A stretch of 64,000 nucleotides of DNA, from contig JAFFSR010000136.1 in the NCBI GenBank assembly GCA_017163975.1, positions 10,723,501 to 10,787,500 of the forward strand, in the 5' to 3' direction. The stretch is from Anastatus disparis (lineage: Eukaryota > Arthropoda > Insecta > Hymenoptera > Eupelmidae). Position numbers and translations under genes: made by a program. Positions 27,201 through 42,200 of this stretch are shown here, piece by piece. A model generated the notes under the pieces. It did no database searches. It worked only from the letters and a program-made list of their open reading frames with translations, and was not told where the DNA came from. Position 1 is the first letter of the stretch; each line of letters begins with the position of its first letter.

Positions 27201-30200
27201 CCTATCCGGATTAATTCCAGATGAGAGTGATGCCGAGGAACACAAGAAAATTCTTTCTGAATGTGTTGAAAGCGGTTTCACTTTTAAAGTAATTAATATT
27301 AACGACGATAGTCTTGCGATTTCTCACCTTTCATCTCAGGCTCTTGGTGAGGATGACATTCCGCAAAGTGTGATACTTATAGCATTGTCTTTTATTAGTG
27401 AACATCTTGTGACTATTCAATTCTTCTTTTGCACATGAGGTCTTTCCTTGTTTTTGGAAACTGGTACGGGTTGTGCCAATAAAAAAGTGTTATGCACCTA
27501 CATCGCCCAAAGACTTAAGACCTATTGCAATTTCATGTTTTCTTTCAAAGGTACTTGAGAAGATTGCCCATGACCGATTGCAGGAGTATTTTATAACCAA
27601 TAAAATGCTTGACCCTGTGCAGACTGGTTTCAGAAAACATTACTCGACTCAGATAGCTGTACTTAAACCAACAGATGATATAAGAGCAGGTCTTGACAAA
27701 AAACTGGTTACATTACTTTTATTTTTTGATTTTAGTAAAGCATTCAATACGATCTCTCCCTCTAAATTACTAATGAGACTTAGATCGATGGTATTTTCCG
27801 GGGCTGTTCTCAGGTGAATTGACTCTAATATTTCAGGACATAAACAAATGGTTCTCATACATTTTAAAGAGGAATCGAGTTGTTTAACAACTAACTTGGA
27901 AGTTCCACAGTGTTCGGTGTTAGGAACTCTGTTGTTTTGCCTTCATATTGATGAGATATGTAACGTTCTTGACTCTGGTTGCGTTAGGCACCTACTGTAT
28001 GCAGATGACCTGCAAATTTATACGCAGGTTCCTCGCGAGAATGTAGATGAAGGTATTCTTATCTTACAGAGGGTGGCTAAAGTGGTGTCAGAGTGGGTGG
28101 CTGGTGTTTCCCTCACTTTCAAAACAAATAAAACTAAAGCGATTATTTTTGGTAGAAGTTATTTTATTAACTATTTTTATCCTGGTGAACCCAGGATGAT
28201 CGACCTTGAGGGAGGTGTCAGTATACCTTTCTTTTACTCTGTAATAAACCTTGGTGTTGTGCTTGACTCTAAACTTTGATGTAAACCGCATATTAATATG
28301 ATTATTAAGAAATTTAACAGGGTATTTTATGCTCTGTGGTTTTTTCGTTAGTTTGAATAAATCTGATATTTCCATTAAAATAGAGCAGATTATGTTTGCC
28401 ATGTGATTTATAAATTCCCAATGATAGATAACTTATATTTAATCATTTAAGTAAAAAAGAGCATGTCCAAAGAGTACATGAATTTTTATTAAAACAAGGT
28501 CATATGTTATGTGATAGCATCAACCAATTCAGAAATTGTTGAATTGTGTATGAAAAAATATTTTTTATTTTATCATTGGTCAGTTGAGGTAATAAATGAA
28601 GACGACGATTATATTAGTGATTTGAAACTACCAAAACTTTACATGTAACAGACATCTTACCGAGCATTACCCGTAAAATGTTATGCTTGCAATGAAAAAG
28701 TTATTACGAGAGATTTAAATAATCATATAAAACAAGAACATCTAATTCATGATATAAAATTAAGCAAAAGTCAGAAGAAAATTTATCCAACAAAACAAAG
28801 AATATATTGAAAACAGCTTGGTATTGTACAGAAAAACTTTAGCATTGCCATCGGCAACATCAACAAAGATAAGAGCAAGATTATTACTTTCATCAATTGG
28901 TGAAAAACATTTTTCATACTGTCTAGAAAAAAATGATCAAATCATTTACAATATCTGTTAAAAAAATATTGATATTGAAGCTAGAAATAAATCTGATGTT
29001 TCCATTAGAATCGAGCAGATTATGTTTACCATGTAATTTAGAAATTTCAAATGATAGATTTACCGATTCACAAGCTGTTCAATTGTGTATAAAAAAATAT
29101 TTTATGTTTGATCAGTGGCCAATTGAGTTAATTAATGAACACGACGAAGATGATAGTGATTTAAAACTGGTCAATAATAGACAACTAATATTTAATCATT
29201 TGAGTAAACTGGTCAATAATAGACAATTAATATTTAATCATTTGAGTAAAAAAGAACACGTTGAACGAGTTTATGAATTTTTCTTAAAACAAGGTCGTAA
29301 ATTAAGTAATCAAATCAAATTTAAATTTACCGATTCACAAGCTGTTCAATTGTGTATAAAAAAATATTTTATGTTTGATCAGTGGCCAATTGAGTTAATT
29401 AATAAATACGACGAAGATGATAGTGATTTAAAACTGGTCAATAATTACATGAAACAGACATTTAATCGATCACTAGCAGTGAAATGCTACGCTTGCAATG
29501 AAGTGTTATTGCATGCGATTTAGATAATCATATGAAACAAAGACAACACATTAATAACGTTAAATTAAGAAAAAAATCAGCAGAAGATTTATCAGACAAA
29601 ATAAAAAATATACTAATATCAGCTTGGTATTATACGGAAAAATTTTTCTGTGAAATATGTTCAGAAAAATTCAATTCCGAATTTTTTTTGTTGAACATTT
29701 TTTACAAGATGAGCATTTAGATAATGTTAAAATGATCAGAGAAAATAAATTACTACATAATTTTTGTCCTGTATGCGTAAAATATTGGTATGGCGAACCA
29801 GAAGGATATTTTCTTCATTGCGACGAGCCGATTCATAGATACTTACTTAAATCAGGGGATGAGAAAATCAGTGATATGCCAATTTTAGCTAAAAATATCA
29901 TTTATAATTATGTTACTCAAATTAATACTTTAATAACTAAATCTAATGATATTGATCGATATCTTGAAAATAAATTACTCAATAATATTTTAATAAAATC
30001 GAGAATCACATTTAATGCGAAATTATTTGGTTCAAGTTTTGCGTATTGAATTCAGGAGAATTCAATCTTGAGATATTTATTGAACACCTTATGAAAGATT
30101 ACTAGTAAAATGTTATGCTTTCAATGAAGAAGTTAATTATGCAAATAATCTGTAGATGTAAATCGGTTTGGTATTATGTAGAAATATTTTATTATGTATG

Positions 30201-33200
30201 AAATTCAGAATAATTCACTTTTGAGTTATATTTTATTGAACACCTTATGCAAGATGAGCATTTGGATAAGGTTAAAATAATCGGTGAAAATAAATTACAA
30301 TAGGATCTTTGTACTTTATGCGTAAAGTATTATTGTGGTCAACCTAAATGATATTTTCCTCATTGTGATGAACAGATTCATTAATATTTACTTAAATTAC
30401 GGGACTTTTTGAAATCGGTGATATGATAATTTTTGCTAAAGATATCAATAATTATGTTATTCAAATTAATACTTTAGTAACTAAATCTAATGATATTGAT
30501 CGATATCATCAGCGTAAAGAATCTCGTTGATGTAAAGATGTATGAATTATAATCGAATTTCTTCTTTATGCTAGGATACCAATTTTAAAATTAGATGACA
30601 TGAATACTCATATTTATCATGATATATATTTTGGTTATTATTTTAATGTTGAAAAACCACATCTGAATAAGAGATAAACATAATCAGATTCTAAGATTCA
30701 CAATACCAAAACCATGCTTGAAGATAATAATCTCGTTTCGAAATTATTTAATAGATTCATCGAAGAGACCTTTCTTCAACGCAAAATGATAAGATTTTGG
30801 TACTGAATATATAAACTAAACGCAACAATTCCGCTAATGGGAATTGAACGCCATCTAGAATAAATATAGAGAACTACATAGTTGACAATACTTCTACATT
30901 GTTAAAATTTGGCATAGATTCATCAAAGAAACCTTTCTTCAATGCAGAATGATAAGTTTTTGGTACTGAATATATGAACTGAACTCAACAATTCCACTAA
31001 TGGGAATTGAACGCCATCTAGAAAAAATATAGAGAACTACATAGTCAACAATACTTCTGTATTGTGAATAATTTAGTATAAACAATATTAACTTTCTTCT
31101 TTAGTTCGTAAGTCGGTTACTTTACATTAACTTTAAAAAGTTTAGAGAGTTAAAGTTTAGCATTAATTTTAACTGTATAGAAATTTGACGATCTAAACAC
31201 TATTACATTATGGCAATTTACGAGTTAACATAGTTAAATAAACAGGTTTTAAAATACATGATGTCTATTTTCTTGTTTTACGATTACACATTTGCCAGAC
31301 ATTTTTTAAATTCTCTATAATTCCTTTAATTATCAAACAAATGTAATTTGTTCACGCCTAGGTAATAAAATAGTTAAAAAACAAAGAATTCATTAAGTAT
31401 AAAAATTTTCCTAAAATAATAAATGATTCTGATTCATTGATAAAAAAGATGAAGAATATAAAAGTTTTCGATTCATCTATCCTTTGCGCATACAAGTTCC
31501 TACGTTGAGAGAAATCAGTTTAGTGAAAATGACTATATGGTATAGTAAAATTGAATTTATTGGGAAAAACAAAAAATTTATTACTCCTCACTATATTATA
31601 GTAACAGTATATAAATTCAGTTAGTTTGGATAACTATTTAGTATAGCAATTTAATTATTTAAACCAGTAACATATTTGCTAATAAATATCACAAAAGTTT
31701 ATTTTCGTTTCTATATTACATTTAGTTAATATTCTCTACTAAAATTTTAAAGTAATAATTATTTATATAGAAACATGCTTATTTTAGTATGTGCTTCTGT
31801 TTTTTTAGTGAACTTGACTATGAAATTTTTTTTAACTAATACTATAAAATCTAGTAGTAGCCACATTAAACTATATTGATAATATTATAGTAGAAGTTAC
31901 CATATTTTTTTCTTAGTGTATATAATTTTCACAGAATATAAAAGAAATTCAAAAAGGAGAATTAAAAATATTTTAACATTATAGTTCTGAAATTATAAAA
32001 TTATTTGATGAAATGCACTATTCGAATATAGATCATTATTTGATGCGTTTATGTTTGTGTATACTCATTACAATATTTACTAAATTTTAAAGATAAAAAT
32101 TTATTTTACTATAACAGACATTTGACTTTTAAGTTTATCTACTCTACTTTTCTAATATATTCTAATACATTAACTTTTTCAAATAAAGCAAATGTTTATT
32201 ATATTTATTATTTAAAATATATATCTTTGTATTTTCTAAATATATAATTAGATTGTATCGCATTTCTCCGAATAAATAGAAACCATTTTGATTACTAAAA
32301 ATAATCTATTTTTTTTTATTTTCCGCACATAAAGCATTGATCATTTTAGTCATACTAACATATAACTTTTAAATTGTCAAATAAGAGGTTTTCAGTGGTC
32401 ATTCGGTGGAGCTATAGATTCCTAATTTCAAGGTTCCGAGTTCGAATCCCGCTCTCGGCCAATGATATATAAGTACCACTATACGTTACATTTGCTTTGT
32501 TCACAAACACAGTGAGAAACCTCCGTCGCTAATTAGCGTTACAATGATAGCATAAATACAGCGACGTTAAATAAATTAAAAAAATTCTTAAACATCACAT
32601 AAAGTTAAATTTATTTCATTTAAAAATTTAATCAAACCGTCAAAATATTCAACTGAAAATAGCGAAAAAATTTGTTCAAGAAAAAAAACTAAATGAAAAT
32701 TCTTTTTGTCGTGTTTTTCATACTCCTTGCCTCTTGTTGCTGTATTTGCACTTTCATTGCTCGTCAAGGCTTATTTGAGTTCCTGCTTTCTCTCTTAACT
32801 TCTCTCAAACATCCTTCTTTTGGCCCTTCTTCTTCTTATGCTCCTTCTTCTTCTCGAGATGTGTCGCACTGAGTGGAAAACTCGATTTCCGGTTATCGTC
32901 ACTCATTCCCCTTTTCGTTCAATCGGTGAAAGCTTCGAAATTGCATTTCGAATACTCGCGCTAACGCCTAGTTCATGGAGCTATTAGTGCCAGGTTAACT
33001 TTAAAGCTTTCCATATACCAAGGAAACATGTCAAAAGCAAAATAATTATGCTTGTCAACAACTGGTTCTTAAACGAAATTTTGTTTGCATCACTGATCTT
33101 CCTTACCCTTCTTCTCCACACTTTAAATATACACGCGTATCACCAAAATTTCACTAGTTTAATTTCCTTAGATTCATTACATTTGCCTTCATATGAAATT

Positions 33201-36200
33201 TCTCCTTGTTCTTACACTATATTAATTTGTCTTATCACCCTGTTAAACATGCTCAAGAAATTGCATTTTCATCATTGACTTTAATTGTATCTTTTAAACG
33301 ATTTCAATTAAATTACCTTTTTATTAAATACTTTTTCTAATTAATTTTTCTATTTACTTATCAAATTATGTAGATAAATAGAAACTAAAAAATTAACAGT
33401 TACATATATTGTTATGATAGAGGAGAAAACTAATTAGAAAGAAATTGTAATAAATTTTAAGATTTTTAACAAGATTACAAGAGCAATAAGATAGTAAAAT
33501 TAATAGATCTTTTTTATGAGAATTAGTGAAGAATGATAATTTCTACACGACTCATCAAAGTTGTAAGTTGAATAAGAGTTTTGAAGCATAGAAAAGTAAA
33601 TTGCGTTAAAGTTCGGTGCTCATCAAAGCCTAATAGCGCTCAAGTGAAAAAAATGAAATAGAATGAAGGAAGAAAAGGATAAAAAGAAAAAAATTTTGAA
33701 GTACCATAAGAGAGGATTTTGGTCAAAGAATCAAAAAGAAACTTAAAAGTAGCGAATGTAGATAGATAAGTACATAAGTATAAAAAAAGTACCCACCTTG
33801 CATAGCACCAGCCCAGCAAAGCCAAAAGAGCGCCCACTTGGCAGTTCGAAACTTTTGTAAATAGGATGGCCTAAACCAAAACCAACCGCACTTGTCTCTG
33901 TCCCCAGCAATACTTTCTAAATCCATAGGGATGTCCGATTTTATTTCGGTTTTTCCTCCTCCGTCGCCAAATTGTTCCGGCAAACTTGACAGGGTCTCGT
34001 GCATATCCGAAACGCCCGACTGAAAATATTTCCTTCTTTTTTTTGTTTTATTCTTTTCTATTTTTTATTTTTTTATTTTTTATATTAGCTTTAAAATACT
34101 TCTTGCATTTAAAAAAATTAACTTTTTATTTTATAAATAGATTCATATTATATTGTATTTTTTAACAAATTAAAAACTTAAAAATTACAGTTTCAATTGC
34201 AATTTTATTTTTATGATTTAAAAAAAAAAAATTAAAAAAAATAGGCGATTATCAGTAATTATGCTTTTTTTTAACTAATTGTAAATAAAAGAAAATAAAT
34301 TTACTAACTTGTATATACATAATTATTATTTTTATTTAACATTAAATATAACCTCTAGATGTTATTTTTAAATTTTAATAAAATACTTTAGCAATTGGGC
34401 ACAAAACTGAATAAGTGAAATATAAATTGTATAAGTATGCATAAAATGTAAAATGCATAAGCTAGACTATATAATGTAGATTTTCAGTAAGATAAGCGTA
34501 AACTGATCGTAGGTACAATAGTAACTATAACAAACTGATGTTGTATGCAAAACGTTATCAAGTTAACTTAAAATAGCATTTGTTCGGTATATTGTCATGA
34601 TAATGGAAAGATAAATAGAGGAAAAATAAAAGATTAGAATGGTTAGCTTTTTTATCAGTTTTGTTATTTATTGGCGTTTTATTGAAACTTTATTTTCGAA
34701 AATTTATTCGGCCATTTGTCGTTGTAATGTTTTCTTACTAATTTTTTATTTAGAGGAAATAAATAAAAGTTAGTGAGTAATGTAAAATATGTATAAATGA
34801 TAAAATATTAATAGAGTATAATAGGTTTGTATTATATAATCTAAAATTATAAATAAATTAAGATTTATAAGTGAATTAATAAAATTAATATCTATTAATT
34901 GGTCTGTGTCTACTTCGTACGGATAAATTAATTTCTATCAAATAATGCGAATTCGTTAAACAGCTGATTGATTCTATTGTTACATTGTTTTTTATATTCT
35001 ATAAATGAATATTTTTTAAAAGAAAAAAAGCGTTTGTCTATGAGACTAAGCGTAATAAAAATATTTAAACTGTTGTTAAACAGAATCACTTTCAATAAAT
35101 TTTTTATCAATAAATGTTCATAATTTATTAAATAAGGTTTATGAACAATTATAAAAATTATACATATAGATAAAATAATTATTTTAATTAATTTTAGTTA
35201 TTGAACAATTAATCATAATAAATATTTTATAATTTCCAAGTATACATTTTATTATAAACAATTAATCTTTTTTTAAATAATTGATTCTTTAAAACTAAAA
35301 TTAAAAAGCTTGTGCTATTTGAAAAAAAATATTTATAAAAAATTCATTATTGAAATATAGATTTTCAATTTCAATACCTTAAAATTTTGGTTTTTTTGTT
35401 ATAAGTATCTAATTTTTTATTGATATACTGTCGAATCAATCAAAAATATCTTACTTCGACAATGAGATGTATACAACGAGAACAAAGAAGTTTTACTGAA
35501 AAAATGTTTATTGAATTTCAATTAGCGGTTCTAATTACGTCTAATATCATTTTATGTGCTAATTAATCACAATCAATTTTCCCAATCAAATTTTTAAAGA
35601 CATTAATACCGATAGCTCTAGTTTTGTAAAATAAAGTTGTAAGAATTCATAATTAAGATCTCTTATCACAATTCTTAGTTAATGTTCAATTGACTCAGGA
35701 ACTATAAAATAGTTTAGAGAAATAAACTTTTAGGAATAAATCAAATACTGCGATAGAACATAAAATTTTGATAGAGTTAAAATTATTCAAATCTTATTAA
35801 TATTCTCTTCAAAGAAACTGAATTATATTTTAAGGTTTTCATTTAATTTTCATATCTTCAAAATACACTTCAATTATTCACAGAATAAATAATATACTTA
35901 TATTTTATAATTTGCATTCTATTCTTCAATGAATACTTCGTTAAGCTAATTGATATTTCTTTTAATTTTAATTACGAAAGAAAACCTTAAACAACGTTTT
36001 TATATAATTGAAGATGTATCTTAAAAATTAATATTTTAAAAAAATTTTTCACTTTTATTAAACTTTAGTTTAAAAATAACAATTAAAACTTTTGCATTGA
36101 CCTTTTTTTGTTACTTTATTATAATTATAATAAGAACTACTCACAATTTCAAATTCACGTGAACTTATATTTTTTTTGACATTTTTTAAATTTTAAATAT

Positions 36201-39200
36201 GAATTATAAATTGTAGTTATGAAAAACTTCGTTGGAATAACTTAAAAAATCTAAAAAGTATAATATCTGACAATATTTTTACTTATCCTTCAAGTTGACA
36301 CATATACTGTTCAAAACTAATCTACATCATATGAAGTCCCGTGTAAAAATACTGAATACACACGTACGAGTATGTATGTTCTATTTGATCATACATTTAA
36401 TTACATCAAATAATCTCATGGCTTATACTTAAAAGTTAATACCATTTCCATTATTTGAACAATGCAATATATTCTACTTAAATATATAATGTATCAAGTG
36501 AATAAATCATGTTAACAAGATGTATATAATACATTAATAAAAATTAAAAATTTGCACATAAAAAATTCGTTTTTTTACAATTTTTTGTACACGATTAAAA
36601 ATTATAATTAAGATATCACAAGTATTTATTTACACACAATTAAAAATTTAAAAACTATCAATTAGCATAAGAAAACTCACACTGAAAGAAAACTTGTCAC
36701 GCATAATTGACTATTTCTTGTTGCTATTTTAATGGCGTTTCTTCAAAAATTATTAAAGCAACTAATAAAGAGTATAAATTTTTTAATCACATTGCAATCG
36801 ATCTTTTTTTCACAACATCATCAAACATATTTTTTCAAAGAATCCAAAAAATTATAAACTTTGCACTTTGACAATTGACAAATTACACCAATAAATTCAA
36901 GCTATTTCGGAATTTACACTACGTACAAAAAATTAATACGAAATCACCAAAAACCAAACACATTACAAAGTATCATAAGGCAGTAACGTTTCGAATTTAA
37001 AAAAGAAAAACCAAACGAATAAAATGTAAAGCTAAAGCGAGCGATGTAAAGCGGAGCGCGTGTCGCACGCGACTGATGCTGATATCTGCTAGCTAGACCG
37101 GTGGATCGACGAGGAGTAAACAAGAAGAGTGTATATGAGAAGGACAAAGATAAAAAGAATAGAAAGAGACGGAAGAACCCAACACACACACAACTAAACC
37201 TTCCATCCCCGTGTTTGAACAGTGTGTATTAACCCACCCTTCTTTTTTTTACCGCATCGTTTCTTCTCTCAGACCTTTCTCTCTTCTTTTTTCTCTGAAT
37301 TTATTAACTGATTCAAACCACTTTTTTTTCTTTTGCATTTTGAAATTTTTATTTATAAATTTTTTTTTTAAATTACTTTTTACAGCAAAAAAAAAGTCGA
37401 TTTTATTTATATTGAGATTATTATTAAATTGGTTTATTAAATTATACAAATTAAAACTTATTGCTTTAATTTCATTTTTATTACTTTAAAATAATTGCTT
37501 CTAAACTTAAAATTAGAAAGATTTATTTTTCAAGTAATTGAATAATTGAATTCGATTACTATAAGTAATTGAAAAATTTGATTACGCATGATCAAATTTT
37601 ATCTAACCAAATAAAGAATTTTGAAGATATTGTCCTATATAATATAAATAGATTCATAGATAATTAGAAAAAATAAAAATCATGAATTCATTTTGTTTAA
37701 AGATTTAATCGAAAATATAATAAAATATCATTATTTTATATGCTAATAAAATAAAATTAAATCTGTAAATTATTTATTACTAAATATCTTAATATCCCAA
37801 TTATCATTTGTCATTGAATGCGAAAATAATTGACGATGCAAATAATAAAGAATAGCTTCTATTTAAAAAAAATAATATTCAATTTCAAGAAGCGTATACA
37901 CGTATATGTAGATACATTTGAATGCTTGCTGTTTTAAATCCGATGAGGCGGAGTGTCAGTGCTGTTAATGACATGATGAATCGCATCCTGGAATACTTTT
38001 CTAACCAATTGCTTTAAGGTGACAGCGCATAAATATATATATTTTCAAATTAAACGCGTTAATATCTAAACAATATTTAATGTCGCATAAAAAAAAATTC
38101 TGTGTTTATTGCTAAATAACGAAAAATTACGTAAAAATAATTTTAGAATCAGCAATGTAATTAAACTCTTTTAGAAACGTACATATTTTTAATAATAATA
38201 TTATAATAGTAATGAAAGCTATTGACTAGTTGCTTCTGTCCTTTATCCATTTAAATTTGAATTTGTCATTTAGTCCCTTTAGTATAAGACCAAACCGCTT
38301 GGTGCGACGACTGCCCATCACGCTGCATCTGACACTTGTATTTGAGAATGCCACGTTTTCGTATAATACCCCCATTATCCTCGTATCTATCTAGTTTAGT
38401 TTAGAAATTCTGCTGCTGCTGCCTCGTCGTCTCTCTAATAACGAATTAAGTAAGCTTATACCTGATGTTGACTTGCTTTTACGATATATTTAGGAATTTG
38501 GGGATTAATCTAACCTTACGTTTTTTTTAAATATGAAATACAAAAAAAATGAAATGTTGCTTATCTATTTTAAACATTTTAAGCTTGACTTTGGGATGTA
38601 TATTGTTCTTGTACAAAAAGAGCACTGCATTTATCTCCCATGCCTTTAAACTTTTCTTTCATTTCCCTTTTTATTCAACAAAACTATATACTTGCTCTAA
38701 CGCTTTCGTCTCGTCTTGTAAAACTTTATTTTTTTTTCCAACATTTATTTGAAAACTTTGTACTAAATTAAAGTTCTAACAAGTCTCTAAAAGAAAAGAG
38801 GCAAAATTTTTTTGATTTATTACATTTACTTTATTTACAATTACTTTCAAAGATTAATAATATTAATATATATATTATGAACGTTATGAATAATTTTACA
38901 CGGAAGTCAAATAATGCATTTTGTTGATATTAAACAATCAAATATTTAATGTTCATAGAGAGTTTACAACACAATCAATATAACATATGTGATATATACA
39001 CATATATGGGTGTATGTATATGAATTTATATATAGGAGAAAAAGGTCGGTCATTGCTCCAGTGGCTTACAAAAAGCAAATAATATTAAACCGAATTTCAT
39101 GTTTATATTAAATTTTTCTATATTAAATATCAAAACGTATATTACAATTAAGTAGATAATATTCATGTACGAAGGTTTTACATAAAAGGTCATTCGCAAA

Positions 39201-42200
39201 AAGTCTAAAGTTTCGAAAAAGTATATATCGGAAAGCTAAACTAGCATGAATTCGTTATTCTTCTTTTTTATTTTTGAAAATTTATGATCGCAATAACCGA
39301 GTGTCGCGCAAAGACCCAGGGATTTCAAATGAATCAGCATAATATGGGTATGCACCGGAGCTTTTACTCTGTATCTGGTTATTACCGTAGCGAAACATTA
39401 TTTCCCATATACAGTTTTGCAATATTACATGATCGTTATTCATTTTAACTTTTCGTCCTTGTTAATTATAGTCTACTGTAATGCTGTTTTGTATCATTAG
39501 CGTTAAATCAATTTTTATTGACTGTGATCTTAATGTAAAAAATTTTAAATATTATTTTTTTTTAACTTAAAATCCTTCAATGTTGGTACCTAAAGATAAT
39601 TGAGTTATTGTTCTAAAAAAGATCAGGGATTATTAATAATCATTTTATAACAGTTTTATGCAAAATTTTTCTTATATTTTTTCAAAAAAAAAAAAAAATG
39701 AAAAGAATTTTTTCATTACATTATTGAGAATAATTCTTTCAAAATTTATAAATTATGTATATTTCTTTATTAAAAATATGTCTTTTAAAGCTTATAATTA
39801 TTTCTCAATAAATCGAATGTATCGTTTAAAAAATTTAATAAAACAAAATATTTAGATGTAGCATATTTGCTTCGGTCGGAACAAAATTGGAATAAAAAGA
39901 TGTAGAAAGAATAAATACATGCATCATTTTTTTAAGATCTTTTAACGCTCCTGCTACAAATATGATCCAAATTTTTCATAAGATTGTAATTTAAATTGGT
40001 TAGTTCGATTAAATCCATCATGATAAGATTACAAGTTATTATAAATATATGTTTGTCAATAGGTAGAAAATAGAGGTTTCAGTGGCTCAGTCGGTAGAGC
40101 TATGGGTTCGTGATCTCGAGGACCCGAGTTCGAATCCCGCTCTCGGCGACCGATGATATAAGCATCTCTGTGTATAATACATATGCTTTGTTTGTAAACA
40201 TACTGAAGCGATCTCTGTCGCTAAATAGTATCGTAATGATAGCACAAATACAACGACGTTAAACAAAAAAAAAAAAAAATAGGTACGAACGTATATTTTG
40301 CATTTTTTTTCAATAACTGTGACTTAATTTTTCTTGCTTTTGAGAGCTAAATAAAAAGATTTCAGTCTTAATATTTATTTTCTAAAATTAAAATTAAAAA
40401 TGATTTTTCACAATATTTTAGTTAAAAATAAATCACTTAGAAAACAATTCTTATTAATGAACTATAACAAAAAATGAAATAAGATATCATTTACGCAAAA
40501 ATTAAGCTAATTCTTGTAGATATTATTTATTTCCAAATAAAAACTATAAGTTGAGAAAAAATTTAAATACTAAAATGAATTTATATTGAAAAAATAATTT
40601 ATAAGATTTTGCAACTGTATAAATATAAACGATAAAAAATCTTGGATGGTAAGCTATTACAAGCATTTATTGTTGATGAACATCCTGACACGCGCCTCCT
40701 TTACACGTGACCACCATACCCTTCTTTCACTTTTGAAAAAAAAGAAGGAAAGTATAAGTGCAAGCTGTCAATCTGCTATGCATTAAATCCAATGAATTTT
40801 AAAACTGTCACGTGACAGCCTGGAAAATTTCGTCAATATTTTATATCGACTTTTACTTGAGAATTCAGACTTTAATAGATTTTAAATTTTTATGTGAAGA
40901 ATTTAAGCTTATTTTATGCACTTAATTTATTCGTAAAATAATAAAGTATAATTTATTTTTTTTTAATTTATCTAGTTTATTTCATTGTTTAATGTTTTAT
41001 ACACACCTTTATGTATATTAGCTTTAAAATAATACACTTTCATTTGAAGTTATTGTTGTGATTGTTTGATCAAAGAGCTACCAGAGATAAAAGCAGTTTT
41101 CAGTTATATGAATGGACCCTCGGGACATTAAGCTCTCTATTTTTTTTACACTGCAGAAAGGATAATACCCACTACTTTTTCATTCGCGAATAGCAATTAA
41201 ACAAATGAAACTTTAGAAATAATTAAATGAGAATTCAAACTTTCAACTTTTATTATACCTTAAACTTTATTTTCATTAAAAATATTGTCATCGGGATTTT
41301 TTATTTAAAGATCTAGTCTTTGTAGTTTTTTTAATCAGTGTCAATTCAAAAACTTGTGTTATCTTTGACAGCATAATAATAATCATTACTTTTTAAAATG
41401 GATAAATTTTATTTTAACTAATTTTATAAAAAGTCTTTTTAAAGTGTGTCATTTGATTTGATTCTATTATCCTTTCAGAATAATAGGTTTGAGAGTGCCG
41501 AAAAGAATGTTTGGGGCTTAGCAATTGCTGATGATTCACAAATATTCCTTTCAATTCATAAGCTGGTGAGTAAGTGAATCTTATTTGTATGAAATTTAAT
41601 ATTTTTTTACTTATTAATTAATCGTTTTTAATAAAATCAATTTTTGACGAATATTTTTTTCTATTCTTACTTTTGGTAAATTGAATAATAATAAATAATT
41701 CATAATCTTAATAAATTGTAATTATTAATTTTTCGATAATTATTTTTCTTAGAATAAAATTATTAAGTAATGAATAAATTGTATAATTGAAAAAGTAAAA
41801 ATAACTGTATAATTAAATTAATAAAAATCGAAAAAATGAAAATTTTTTTGAATAATAAAAATACATTGTAAATATTTGAACTTTATATTTTATCTTCAAT
41901 GTTAAATCAATAAAAGTTTACATCAGCATGACGAAAGAAACATTTGCGCTTAATCCACGAACGTGCCTAAAAGAAACGTCCAAGACTTCCTCTATACAGT
42001 ACTTTTAGCTTTATGCTTTAGAAAAAAAGAAAGCGAGCGAGAGAGAGAGAGAGAACTGCATCATATATACAATACTTATAAGGCCTAGTGTGTTCCTTTG
42101 TGGACATGTAAATGTACATTATACTTTGTGAAACGCTGAGAACGAAAGCTTTTGATGGCACTAATCCACAGCGTCGACCAAAAGTCACATTATATGTCTT

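Noticed and set aside
40073..40150. SINE heads as functional tRNA genes
   Set aside because: A and B boxes are present but no acceptor stem or anticodon arm pairs properly, and body plus tail recur as a SINE.
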